In this document: positions 24,622 through 32,503 of the stretch, piece by piece
How positions within the stretch are numbered: position 1 is the first letter of the stretch
How the letters are laid out: each line of letters starts with the position of its first letter
Source of the DNA: CALKZN01 sp050633785
GTDB taxonomy: Bacteria; Pseudomonadota; Gammaproteobacteria; Arenicellales; Arenicellaceae
NCBI GenBank assembly: GCA_050633785.1
Contig: JBOEHE010000046.1
Location: 62,001 to 126,000 of the forward strand
DNA: 64,000 nt
Direction of reading: 5' to 3'
The notes under the pieces: generated by a model
Database searches by the model: none
The model's input: the letters and a program-made list of their open reading frames with translations, nothing else
What the model was told of the DNA's origin: nothing
Made by a program: the position numbers and the translations under genes

Positions 24622-25404
24622 TTAACCACTCGCATAGATATTGCTTAAATCGTCAGAGCCTGTATTCTGAATAAGATCATCTGTGCTCAAGCCAAGCTCT
24701 CGATATATCATTTCATCTGGGCGGAGAGTATCAATCAACAATGATCTTGCAGTTCCAAATGCATCATCTATGACACTGCTCGGAGTTTTTAGCTTTCGTG
24801 AGTATTTAAGAGCTGTACGAATATGCTTGCCTTCGTCTTTTCGAATGAATCGCGCCAATTTTTGTATCGGCTCTACATGTAGATTAACTGGCGATTTTAT
24901 AATCGCAGTCAGAATGACTACCGCAGTACTATCAAGTGCTGCAATTCGTGCAAAATGTTCCCCGGGATTTGGAGATATCATACGCAGAAACGTTCCTCTT
25001 GCCCTTCGGGCGGCATGCTTTGATTCTGCCGTGATCGGTAAGGCTGTAAATAGAAATTTGAGCAATTGATCATGAACATATTCCTCGGCTGCTATTTCAC
25101 AAAATGCATGGCGAACATCATTATCCAGCTCTTGCTTTGCCTGCCGATAAAACGTTAAAGAAGCAGATTCTTCAGCACACATCAAAATACTAAAAACGCA
25201 ACTCAGAGCTTTTAGTTGTGGTGCTGTGTAGTAGGCATCTAAGTAACAGCCTGTTTTTGATAGACTTTCGAAATAATCAAGCATATAACGAACACGCTCT
25301 TTAGCGTGCTCTGATAAGTAATCACTCGTTAATATCTCATATGGAGAATCATATGCATCAAACTCATCAGGTAAGTTAAAGCAACTCCTTACACTGGATG
25401 TCAT
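24622..25404 (-). CDS. Ferritin-like diiron protein, possible oxygenase
   Basis: This 260-residue, mostly helical protein has the spacing of a carboxylate-bridged diiron four-helix bundle: Glu78/Glu79 in CAEESASLTFY, then Glu108-x2-His111 in EEYVHD, and Glu191-x2-His194 in KDEGKHIR. A fourth carboxylate is less clear; Asp158 in AALDSTAVV is a candidate. The layout recalls AurF-type N-oxygenases and related ferritin-like enzymes, but I cannot assign a family. It overlaps the upstream hydrolase-ACP gene by 4 bp, so the two are translated together, and the substrate may be carried on that ACP domain (inference). Confidence 0.72.
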   Translation of the reverse strand: MTSSVRSCFNLPDEFDAYDSPYEILTSDYLSEHAKERVRYMLDYFESLSKTGCYLDAYYTAPQLKALSCVFSILMCAEESASLTFYRQAKQELDNDVRHAFCEIAAEEYVHDQLLKFLFTALPITAESKHAARRARGTFLRMISPNPGEHFARIAALDSTAVVILTAIIKSPVNLHVEPIQKLARFIRKDEGKHIRTALKYSRKLKTPSSVIDDAFGTARSLLIDTLRPDEMIYRELGLSTDDLIQNTGSDDLSNIYASG

Positions 25405-26411
25405 ACAGCCTCCGCTAAAGTTTCTGCAAAGGCTAAAGCATAAATATCATCAATCGTTTTTATACCAGCCAGTTCCTCATCTTGCACTCTAATGTCAAAT
25501 TCGTCTTCAATCGCCATGACCATTTCCAACATAGAAAGAGAATCTTCTAAAATTTCAGAGATCGAAGAACCTTTTGCGATATGATTTTCATCTATCTCCA
25601 CTTCATAGTATTTTTTTAATATTCTGTTAATTCTGCTGCGTACTTCTATGGAATGATTCATCTCGACTTCCGGCATGTCATTAGACAAGTGGGAAACTAC
25701 AGCATCATTAAAAAGCTCTGGCTGCTCTAACATCGGACAATGACCACACTGATCCAATATGACCATTTCTGAGAATGATTTTTTATCACTTTGCTCGCGC
25801 CAGTCACTAGCCGGAGTAATCGTGTCGTTATTTCCCCAGACCAGAAGTATAGGAACGTTTATATTGCTAAATATTTTCTCAACATCAAACTTACGCATCC
25901 ATACTAACCAACGTACAACATTGCGATAGCCTGTTACCGAAGCCAGTTTTTCTATCTCTAAGTTGTATTCATCCCATGGGAGCACAGACTCATCGTGGAA
26001 CATTGCTGTTCCAATTTTCCGTAATGTTTCACCGAAGCCTTTTTGCCTGATAGTATCCATCGAAACAACTTTATTGAATCCACCATTGCCTTTCTTGCTG
26101 CTGGTTCCACTCACGACAATCCCTTCACAACTCTCTGGATGGCGTGCTGCAAAATCCATAACAATCAACGCGCCAAGTGAGTTTCCAATCAACGATACTT
26201 TTTCACTGTTTGAATGCTCAAGTATTTCAAAAATAACGTTCCTGGCATGATCAAACCCCTTATTAAAAGAGATCGAAATTGGCTCTTGAATGACATAACA
26301 CGCATAGCCAGCATTTACAAACGCATCGATATTATTCTTCCACATCCATGAGCCTGCAAACAAACCAGGAACAAGAACAAGGGGCTTACCCTTTCCTATA
26401 ACTTCAAACAT
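25401..26411 (-). CDS. Alpha/beta hydrolase fused to acyl carrier protein domain
   Basis: This 336-residue protein has an alpha/beta hydrolase domain (about residues 1-250) with VPGLFAG as oxyanion loop, nucleophile Ser78 in IGNSLGAL, and His in DQCGHCPMLEQPE. From about residue 262 it continues into an acyl carrier domain with the phosphopantetheine site Asp290-Ser291-Leu292 in EDSLSMLEMVMAIEDEF. Such a fusion suggests a thioesterase or acyl-transfer role on a covalently carried acyl group. It is the first gene of a coupled pair with the diiron protein. No ketosynthase or adenylation gene is nearby, so the loading enzyme is not in the window. Confidence 0.85.
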   Translation of the reverse strand: MFEVIGKGKPLVLVPGLFAGSWMWKNNIDAFVNAGYACYVIQEPISISFNKGFDHARNVIFEILEHSNSEKVSLIGNSLGALIVMDFAARHPESCEGIVVSGTSSKKGNGGFNKVVSMDTIRQKGFGETLRKIGTAMFHDESVLPWDEYNLEIEKLASVTGYRNVVRWLVWMRKFDVEKIFSNINVPILLVWGNNDTITPASDWREQSDKKSFSEMVILDQCGHCPMLEQPELFNDAVVSHLSNDMPEVEMNHSIEVRSRINRILKKYYEVEIDENHIAKGSSISEILEDSLSMLEMVMAIEDEFDIRVQDEELAGIKTIDDIYALAFAETLAEAV

Positions 26412-26921
26412 TTTAATTTCTCTCTAAGTTCATATAAAAATACGTTTTCTCGATACATCTACCCTGAAATTGCTAACTTAGATACGCGAGGAGATTTTCC
26501 ACACCGCACAAGGCGGTTTAGTAAGAAGGGGTACGTCAACTCCTTTTGTCTGCAAGTACCAAGCCTAGAGCGCTTTGCTAATTTATTGACATTTGTTGGC
26601 CTACTGCTGCTAAATTGAACACAATAGAATCAACAAATCTTTAAATACGAACGCTTTAATTCCAATTAATGCCAGATTATAACTCCCCTTAATTTCACAA
26701 AGAATATCCAATCTTGCTATTTATAAAGATTAATCCACTTTTATAAAATGGGTATTGGTTATCGTCTTTCCTGTCGTATAACAACGCCATAAAAAGTGAG
26801 CAATCTGTTGAGGATTCAGCGTTGACAGCGCGGTTTTTGATCGCCAAGTTACAACTTTTTTTCTTGCCACGAATTCTATTCCCTTCGACCAAAAAATGCC
26901 TAATATATTCAGCTTTTTGGG
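26412..26921. other. Intergenic region, no gene recognised
   Basis: About 510 bp between the start of the hydrolase-ACP gene and the cassette array. It contains an 86-codon minus-strand frame (26695-26955) with no recognisable protein features and unclear coding character. It presumably holds the promoter of the hydrolase-ACP/diiron pair near 26412-26500. I see nothing else. Confidence 0.3.
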
Positions 26922-27153
26922 TCATGATCGTGTTGTATTTATAGCCTTGATCCATTCATATCCATTTTCAATCATAGTCATATGCCGCTCAGCTTTACCA
27001 GGTAAGCCTTTCTTTCCAAACCGATATAAATAAATCTTCGTAAAGTATAATCTCACCGAGAATAGTAGAATCTTCTTCATTAAACTCCAATTCAACAGCA
27101 TAAATACTGGAGCTTATAAAAAACGAGACTAATAAGGCGGCAATATTTTTCAT
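26922..27153 (-). pseudogene. Small exported protein gene with probable frameshift
   Basis: From ATG 27153 the frame reads a clear signal peptide (MKNIAALLVSFFISSSIYA) followed by VELEFNEEDSTILGEIILYE and then ends after a short odd tail (52 residues). A different frame directly continues with IYLYRFGKKGLPGKAERHM and MTMIENGYEWIKAINTTRS before TGA at 26922. The join looks like a single-base indel near 27040. I do not recognise the family. It lies at the end of the cassette array, next to a degenerate attC-like site. Confidence 0.4.
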
Positions 27154-27171
27154 AAATCTACACCTTTACAC

Positions 27172-27220
27172 ACAGCTAAAACGCGCGTTTTTTGCGTCTT
27201 GTATGAATTGCTTGCCAGGC
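27172..27220 (-). repeat. Degenerate attC-like site
   Basis: Directly after the HEAT-gene stop the minus strand reads GCCTGGCAAGCAATTCATAC and then CAAGACGCAAAAAACGCGCG before TTTTAGC. This resembles the left half of Vibrio-type attC sites, but the terminal GTTRRRY core is imperfect. Confidence 0.35.
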
Positions 27221-28039
27221 TTAATCCCAAAATTTCCACCAGGGTTTTATTTGGCGAATTGATGCTTTTGCTATATCGCAGATTCTTTCGATCTCAAACT
27301 CAAGATCTCCGTCTTCATCAGTTTCCTCAGGAATAACTTTGTCATTCAAAAGTTTTTCTAAAACTGGAATGGCTTCGACATTTCCAATCTCACCAAGGAC
27401 TCTAGCGACCTCATATCTTACGAAAGGGTTTGTGTGCTCTGCCAGTTTGAATATATAGGGTAAAGTGGAATTATCTCTTGCATCCTCGAACACTGACAAG
27501 ATATTTATAAGTATCAGCTTTGATGTTTCAAGCTGAGTTCTTTTACAAAGAGCATTCGTGGTGTCCACACTAATATATTCACCCAAAGCCTGTACTGAAT
27601 ACAGTCTTGTTTCTTCATCATCGTGCTGGATTCCTTGTAGCAAATAAGGAACTACTTTAGCATCATCAGCTTCTCCCATTTCGTATGCCGCACTCTGACG
27701 AGCTTCATCATTTCCTCTTTCAAAGTCTTCGATTAGCTGTTTGATAGATCGAGGTGGATCAGGAGGGTTATCTTTATGTAATTTTTTAAAGTATGCAATG
27801 CATCCTTTATAGATACTACAGTTGGGTTCTCCGCCTGCGAACTGATGCGACCCAAAACCAACCGAGTACATTTCCGCTCTGCAGTATGCTCCTTCAATTA
27901 TAGATATAACTTCTTTAGCCTCTGTATCTGCGAGACCATATTCTTTAATCTTTTCAGATAATAGTTCAGAACCTTTTACACAAGCGTCTAAAATAGTGTC
28001 TAGATTTTCTTCAATAACTTTATGACTTTCTAAATTCAT
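27221..28039 (-). CDS. HEAT-repeat protein (PBS-lyase-like repeats), integron cassette
   Basis: This 272-residue protein has an N-terminal region with several cysteines (residues 15-80) and then three or four HEAT/PBS-lyase-type repeats from about residue 105: SAAYEMGEADDAKVVPYLL, YSVQALGEY and YEVARVLGEIGNVEAIPVLEKLL. These form helical scaffolds for protein binding. Its role is unknown. It sits between attC-like sites, on the minus strand like the rest of the array, so it is probably a cassette gene. Confidence 0.75.
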   Translation of the reverse strand: MNLESHKVIEENLDTILDACVKGSELLSEKIKEYGLADTEAKEVISIIEGAYCRAEMYSVGFGSHQFAGGEPNCSIYKGCIAYFKKLHKDNPPDPPRSIKQLIEDFERGNDEARQSAAYEMGEADDAKVVPYLLQGIQHDDEETRLYSVQALGEYISVDTTNALCKRTQLETSKLILINILSVFEDARDNSTLPYIFKLAEHTNPFVRYEVARVLGEIGNVEAIPVLEKLLNDKVIPEETDEDGDLEFEIERICDIAKASIRQIKPWWKFWD

Positions 28040-28050
28040 AGCATATCTCA

Positions 28051-28094
28051 GAGCCTAACGCCGCAAACATAAACAGCTTTGACTTTCTTTGTTA
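28051..28094 (-). repeat. attC-like recombination site (short)
   Basis: On the minus strand the site starts TTAACAAAGAAAG, overlapping the stop of the preceding gene, and ends TTTGCGGCGTTAGGC. The end matches the integron core GTTRRRY within GCGTTAGGC. At about 44 bp it is shorter than a full attC and may be deleted internally. Confidence 0.55.
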
Positions 28095-28556
28095 ATGACC
28101 TGGTCGGATAAATTGATAACCATTTTCATTTGACCAACGATTTATAAAAGATAATGTTTTATGTCGTACTTTTTGAGAATGTGGCTGTTTATAGCATGAG
28201 TCAAATATTGCCAAAGCATCTTCCTGTTTTTTGACAACATGAGGCAGCCATTTAACAGCAAATTCTGCCCAGTTTGGCATTACTTGATAAGCAAAAAGAA
28301 CTGGAACTATAAATGGAAAATCATACGCCTTGTCCTGATCTTGTCCTTTTTGTGTTAAGCCTGATTTTAATAACTTAATTTGTGTTTGATAGTCTTCTCC
28401 ATATCCTTCTTGCAATATTGGCAAAAGAGACATGCCAGATCTGCCCTCACCTATCTTAACTGGATTATCTGATTTCAAATACCAAGTCCCTTGATCGTAG
28501 GCTACGAATGCCTCCCAACCTCCTGCATTTTTAAAAATTGGTCCTATCCAGTTCAC
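28092..28556 (-). CDS. Hypothetical cassette protein
   Basis: I do not recognise this 154-residue protein. It has no signal peptide or membrane segment. It is rich in aromatic residues (GGWEAFVAYDQGTWYLKSD near the start) and has a basic C-terminus. The start is GTG 28556. It is flanked by attC-like sites, which supports its being a real cassette gene. Confidence 0.6.
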   Translation of the reverse strand: MNWIGPIFKNAGGWEAFVAYDQGTWYLKSDNPVKIGEGRSGMSLLPILQEGYGEDYQTQIKLLKSGLTQKGQDQDKAYDFPFIVPVLFAYQVMPNWAEFAVKWLPHVVKKQEDALAIFDSCYKQPHSQKVRHKTLSFINRWSNENGYQFIRPGH

Positions 28557-28574
28557 AGTTTTTCTCGTGCAGCA

Positions 28575-28628
28575 CTAAGGCCTAGAAGAGGTCCGCTTTA
28601 GCGCGTCTATTGCACCTAAATCTTCCAT
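28575..28628 (-). CDS. Possible 17-residue leader peptide
   Basis: ATG 28628 is preceded by a strong GAGGAG ribosome site just after the attC site. The frame MEDLGAIDALKRTSSRP ends at TAG 28575, 18 bp before the GTG start of the next gene and in the same frame. It may be a translation-coupling leader of the kind found in cassettes, or the true start region of a gene with a nonsense mutation. Confidence 0.3.
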   Translation of the reverse strand: MEDLGAIDALKRTSSRP

Positions 28629-28645
28629 ACCTTTCTCCTCTCGAA

Positions 28646-28737
28646 TATAACGCCTGCATTTAGGTAGGCTGGAGCAGCGTGGAAGCCCATCCAACAAGTG
28701 TGTTTTATGCGTCGCATTGCCTGTTATTGTTATGTTT
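28646..28737 (-). repeat. attC site
   Basis: On the minus strand, directly after the GNAT stop, the site begins ATAACAATAACAGGCAATGC and ends TGCAGGCGTTATA. The terminal GCGTTATA matches the attC core, and the inner block TGGGCTTCCACGCTGCTCCAG is shared with the site at 29228-29293. Length is about 90 bp, normal for attC. Confidence 0.75.
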
Positions 28738-29205
28738 TTATACACTTCGGGCCACCATAAATACCTCATCGGCTGAGTATAGATTAGAGATTACAGCCTC
28801 TACTTCAGCACCCAAAACATTTTTGTATAATTGCTGCGCATGATTGTCAGATCTTGTATTTACTGTAATGTAATTCAGCTTTGACCCTTGCTTTTCAAGT
28901 TGTGTCTTTACTAGAGGTAGCGACTTTTCTATAAGTTCTCGCCCAATACCTTGACCATGATATTTTGATAACACCGCGATCTGTTCAAGATCCACAATAG
29001 CTTCCGGCCTGAAGCCACTCTTCTGCACCCAAATAATATACCCAACAATGGATTCATTGCTTTCAGCCACGAAACAAAGAAATCTTGGAAATGCGTTGAG
29101 ATTACATTCTAACCATTCGAAGGATAACATCTGACGAACAAAAGCCTCTCTATGCACTTGAGATGCTTCATTCAAATCATCTTTATTCATGTAACGTATT
29201 TTCAA
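28738..29205 (-). CDS. GNAT-family N-acetyltransferase, cassette gene
   Basis: This 155-residue protein is a GCN5-related acetyltransferase. The acetyl-CoA binding block is AVLSKYHGQGIGRELIEKSL (V/I-x-x-x-x-Q/R-x-x-G-x-G/A pattern), followed by NTRSDNHAQQLYKNVLG. The acceptor is unknown. It ends directly at an attC site, as cassette genes do. Confidence 0.85.
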   Translation of the reverse strand: MKIRYMNKDDLNEASQVHREAFVRQMLSFEWLECNLNAFPRFLCFVAESNESIVGYIIWVQKSGFRPEAIVDLEQIAVLSKYHGQGIGRELIEKSLPLVKTQLEKQGSKLNYITVNTRSDNHAQQLYKNVLGAEVEAVISNLYSADEVFMVARSV

Positions 29206-29227
29206 AATCGCTCCGTTATTTCTCTAA

Positions 29228-29293
29228 ATATAACGCCGCTAGCAGAGTCTGGAGCACGCAGTGCGGAAGCCCATTTGACTGGGCTTTTTATGC
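29228..29293 (-). repeat. attC site
   Basis: On the minus strand the site runs from GCATAAAAAGCCCAG to CTAGCGGCGTTATA, overlapping the end of the kinase gene. It shares the block TGGGCTTCC...TGCTCCAG with the site at 28646-28737 and ends in the GCGTTATA core. Confidence 0.7.
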
Positions 29294-30265
29294 ATTTTTA
29301 TTTATTTCTGGAAACGTCATACTAGCAAGTACGACAGTAAAATCATGTTTATATTCATAATCACCAACGTAGGCCTGTGCGATTTTACCAGTCCAAGTAA
29401 TATCAAATTCTGAAGAATCACCTATTCGTTCAAACTTAATTTTATGTTTTGCAACCGAATCATGCCCTAGAAGATAAATATGAAAAGCTAAATCATCCCA
29501 GTCTTCGACAGATTCTGGATCAGGGTCTACTTCTATTTCGAGACCATCAATATACTCAGGTGAATATTCTTGTAATAAGCAAACTTTAAAACCTCCATTG
29601 TGCCAATAGTTACTTGAAAGAGTACAGGCGTGATAATTCCCCCATACAATTGGTGCAGCCCAATCGGATGGATATTCTGTATCCTCATCATCTTCTATAT
29701 CACGCTCGGAATAATAATCCTCACTTTTAAGGTGCATATCAAACCAAACACACCCATCACGAAGCGAAGCTAACCACTTAAATTCTTTAATAGGGTGTCC
29801 CTCTGACCAAGGGTTTTCCTTGAAATATATTCTATTTATTTCCATCTCTCGAGTTCGTTTATCTAGAAGCGTTTCATCTGCTAAAAGCCAAACCATGCCT
29901 ATATCGGGCAAATTTAGATTTTTAATGTATTCAGGCCAAAGTCCAAAACCCTCTATGACAATTGGATCTTCTTTTGTAATATGGGATTTGATCACCCCTT
30001 CAATTGCTGAGTTAAAGGCATTAAGTCACTCCATATTATGGGAGACAAGTTCATCAGCTACATGATTGACGTAATACTCTTGTGTCGTCCAGCCTGCCAT
30101 AAAATGGAAACTTGGATGTGACTTTGGTGTTGTTACTGAAGTGATAGCTTTGAGTAAATCATCAGTTGAAAGACATGAGTAATTTAGTTGTGAAGCTATC
30201 AGTCTAGCAACTGTTGTTTTCCCAGTATTTGGAGCCCCACCTATAATTATTAACTTAGGATACAT
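29288..30265 (-). pseudogene. P-loop kinase-like cassette gene interrupted by an in-frame TGA
   Basis: ATG 30265 opens a frame with a Walker A motif (LIIIGGAPNTGKTTVARLIA) and a kinase-like STDDLL block, ending at TGA 30028-30026. The same frame continues immediately with NAFNSAIEGVIKSH, then PIVIEGFGLWPEYI and DETLLDKRTREMEINRIYF, both plausible parts of the same small-molecule kinase fold, and ends at 29288. The C-terminal 130 residues (from about WLASLRDGCVWFDMH) do not match a domain I know. The simplest reading is one 325-codon gene with one nonsense codon, possibly a former Trp. Alternatives are a sequencing error or a restart at GTG 29995. Confidence 0.65.
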
Positions 30266-30316
30266 TAAATCATTCCATACATAATACAATACTAATATAG
30301 ATATTATTTTAAGACC

Positions 30317-30427
30317 CATAACGTCAGTATAAAATGACCGCAAAGAACCAGCTTTGTACGGACGTAATTTGCTTTTCCACATAATTCGAACGTACTTCTG
30401 CAGGTCAGTTTTAATACTGTTGCTATG
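30317..30427 (-). repeat. attC site with long imperfect terminal inverted repeats
   Basis: The ends are nearly complementary over about 24 bp: CATAACGTCAGTATAAAATG at 30317 and its counterpart ending AATACTGTTGCTATG at 30427. On the minus strand the site ends CTGACGTTATG, fitting the GTTRRRY core. At 111 bp it is the best-formed attC of the array. Confidence 0.75.
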
Positions 30428-30433
30428 ACCTTA

Positions 30434-30874
30434 CTAGTTTTGCTCTATTAGTATGATAAACCTATTTTTTTCATTTGCCTCAATAGCTAGCTCACATATA
30501 GCCGTCAAATATTTTTTGTAACTTACCTGCTGATCTTTATTCAGCCTTCGATTCAACAAGGCTCTCGCCCAGTTTTCCGCTACTCGCCATCTTTCGTGTT
30601 TTGGTATGGAGCTTAGCCAACATTGAAAATCCTTACTTATTCGATCTATATAATCTGGCGCATCATGCGTAACACCAACATCGCAATTTGTGTATTGCTC
30701 AATGATTGCTTCTTTTTTTTCGCAGCTATCAATCGCACACGAAAAAAGTGCTCGCAAAGAGGACGGTGTTTCCCCTTTTAGAGAAATAAACGTATCGGGC
30801 GGAGTTGGAATTCCAAATGCATTTGGATAAAGCCAACCAACTATACTTTCTTCATCTGTAATCGCTAGCTTCAT
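30434..30874 (-). CDS. Hypothetical cassette protein
   Basis: I do not recognise this 146-residue protein. It is soluble and helical in its C-terminal half, with a run of basic residues (RALLNRRLNKDQQVSYKKYL). It lies exactly between two attC sites (30317-30427 and 30882-30963), which strongly supports a cassette gene. The function is unknown. Confidence 0.65.
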   Translation of the reverse strand: MKLAITDEESIVGWLYPNAFGIPTPPDTFISLKGETPSSLRALFSCAIDSCEKKEAIIEQYTNCDVGVTHDAPDYIDRISKDFQCWLSSIPKHERWRVAENWARALLNRRLNKDQQVSYKKYLTAICELAIEANEKNRFIILIEQN

Positions 30875-30881
30875 TTTAAAT

Positions 30882-30963
30882 CATAACGCCGCCATAAACA
30901 GCGAACCTTTTTTGCGAACCAAGTGCAGCTTGCCGCATATATTTAATGGCCGTGCTAGGCATC
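30882..30963 (-). repeat. attC site
   Basis: On the minus strand it runs TGATGCCTAGCACGGCCATT ... CTGTTTATGGCGGCGTTATG. The two ends pair imperfectly (TAGCACGGCCATTAAA with TTTATGGCGGCGTTA), and the GCGTTATG core is present. It lies directly after the DUF2513 gene stop. Confidence 0.75.
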
Positions 30964-30964
30964 A

Positions 30965-31381
30965 TTATATTTCTATGCCGGTATGCTGTTTAAGTTTAGT
31001 TTTTACAAAACCAGTTGCGATAGACTTTATGGTTTCGATGCCGAAACTACCTATGCTTTCCGCACATGCCTTAGTTTCTTTCCATATTTCGGGATCACGT
31101 ATTGTTTCAAGATACTCATGCCCATCCCAAGTTATTTCATGAGGTTTAACGGAAGCTATTAAATCTTGATAGTACTCCCATTTCTCAGAGTGATGGCTTG
31201 CTTTCCCTCTAATCACTGGACCGGATATATATCGCGCCTGATATAATAACTTCAATTGATAGTTGACGACTTTACTTTCTCGGCCAATCTCTTCCGACAT
31301 TTTATTTCGATCCACTTCTCCGAAATCTGATTTTTCCATATAGAGAAGTATTTCTCTTATTACGTCCAAGTCTCTTTTCAT
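30965..31381 (-). CDS. DUF2513-family protein, cassette gene
   Basis: This 138-residue protein resembles the DUF2513 family, whose members often occur in mobile regions and integron cassettes. The N-terminus (MKRDLDVIREILLYMEKSD) and HEITWDGHEYLETIRDPEIW are typical. A winged-helix-like fold is predicted for the family; its role is unknown. The gene ends directly at an attC site. Confidence 0.75.
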   Translation of the reverse strand: MKRDLDVIREILLYMEKSDFGEVDRNKMSEEIGRESKVVNYQLKLLYQARYISGPVIRGKASHHSEKWEYYQDLIASVKPHEITWDGHEYLETIRDPEIWKETKACAESIGSFGIETIKSIATGFVKTKLKQHTGIEI

Positions 31382-31910
31382 TTTAAAGAAGCCCCACTGT
31401 CTCTGATAATGCCTAACTGCTTGCTATCTGACTTGATGTCGGACAATCATTTGCCAGTATATTTATATATCAGTTTCGTTTTAATGGCTTATTCTAATAT
31501 TTAAATTCAGAGAGTTGCAAGGCCAGTAAAGGTTATATTTGACACGAAGTTAATCTTTTAGGGCGCCGTTTGCCGTTTTATTTGCAAGCCGCTTATCTAA
31601 TATAGAAGCTTGTGTCGAAAGGATTTCAAAAATAATTACAGGTGTTAATTATGGAAAATCTAGAAAACATACGAGGTGTTCTACCCGCTATACCAGTATG
31701 TTTTATGCATAGATTCAGGTCGTACATCCTTGGAAGCCCTTTAGTATCTTCGAGTTCGACATGCCTTCACACTGCTAGCCCGCAACATTGAGTGCAGATA
31801 GGCCTTTGAGTGTGCTCATCAGTTTATGTGACAGAGGCCCACATGTCCCGCCCCAGTTGTGGCCTCATCGACATAGAATTCTATCAACAGTGAGGTTAAT
31901 GGTTTGATTA
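31382..31910. other. 529-bp interval inside the cassette array, no clear gene
   Basis: Near 31409-31420 the minus strand reads GCAAGCAGTTAGGCATTATC, which contains a GTTAGGC core and may be the remnant right end of an attC site. At 31843-31875 an inverted repeat (GAGGCCCACA with TTGTGGCCTC) could form a hairpin. A short plus-strand frame from 31651 opens MENLENIRGVLPAIPV, vaguely like a DapA-family start, but stops soon. I see no intact gene. Confidence 0.35.
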
Positions 31911-32423
31911 TTACTCATTTTGCCAACGATAGAGCCTCAGTTCATCATCAACAGTATCTGCTGACCAGATTCCTTGATGGTGAAACCCAAGTTTTTCCAA
32001 CAAACGAATTGACGGTTTATTATCAGGCATCGTGACCGCATCAAGCACACTGAAGTCAAATGACCGAATCCCATAGTCGAGCACAGCTCGACAAGACTCA
32101 ATGGCATATCCTTGACCATAGTAATCTGGTAGAAAGGCAAAACCAAAATCCGGATTATCCAGTTTGGGCTTCTTAAGAAACCCACAGATTCCAATAGGCA
32201 CATGGTTGGATGCTATCTTTACGATATAATAGCCAAAACCATTATCAACATACGAACGCAGGAAACCATTTTGTAAATACTGGCAGGCATCGTCGTTGCT
32301 CATAACGTTACGATCACCAATATAACGCAACCAGTCAGGAGAATTTACCAGCGACACAAAAAACGGCGCATCGTCCAAGGTGATGAGTTCGATAATTGTA
32401 CGTTTGGTTTCAATAAGATTCAT
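31911..32423 (-). CDS. GNAT-family N-acetyltransferase (RimJ/RimL-like), cassette gene
   Basis: This 170-residue protein has the Acetyltransf_3 layout: ETKRTIIELITLDDAPFFVS at the start, then GICGFLKKPKLDNPDFGFA, the acetyl-CoA block YYGQGYAIESCRAVLDYG and NKPSIRLLEKLGFHHQG near the end. Such enzymes acetylate protein N-termini or small molecules; the target is unknown. It is on the minus strand in the array, preceded by an attC-like inverted repeat. Confidence 0.85.
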   Translation of the reverse strand: MNLIETKRTIIELITLDDAPFFVSLVNSPDWLRYIGDRNVMSNDDACQYLQNGFLRSYVDNGFGYYIVKIASNHVPIGICGFLKKPKLDNPDFGFAFLPDYYGQGYAIESCRAVLDYGIRSFDFSVLDAVTMPDNKPSIRLLEKLGFHHQGIWSADTVDDELRLYRWQNE

Positions 32424-32462
32424 AAATCATATTCAGCAACTTCTGGTCTAAGGCAGCAGTAT

Positions 32463-32501
32463 GCTAACAAGCTCAGTGTTAAATTAGGCTGGGCTTGTTA
32501 T
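32463..32501 (-). repeat. Short attC-like inverted repeat
   Basis: Directly after the stop of the upstream cassette gene, the arms TAACAAGCTCAG and CTGGGCTTGTTA pair with one mismatch around a 12-nt loop. On the minus strand the site ends CTTGTTAGC, fitting GTTRRRY. It could instead be a terminator, but no T tract follows. Confidence 0.4.
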
Positions 32502-32503
32502 AT

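Noticed and set aside
26695..26955. An 86-codon minus-strand frame
   Set aside because: It overlaps the frameshifted exported protein gene and shows no domain, signal or ribosome site; I could not decide for it.
31651..31791. A DapA-family gene start
   Set aside because: Only about ten residues are suggestive and the frame ends after about 46 codons, so a gene or pseudogene call is not supported.
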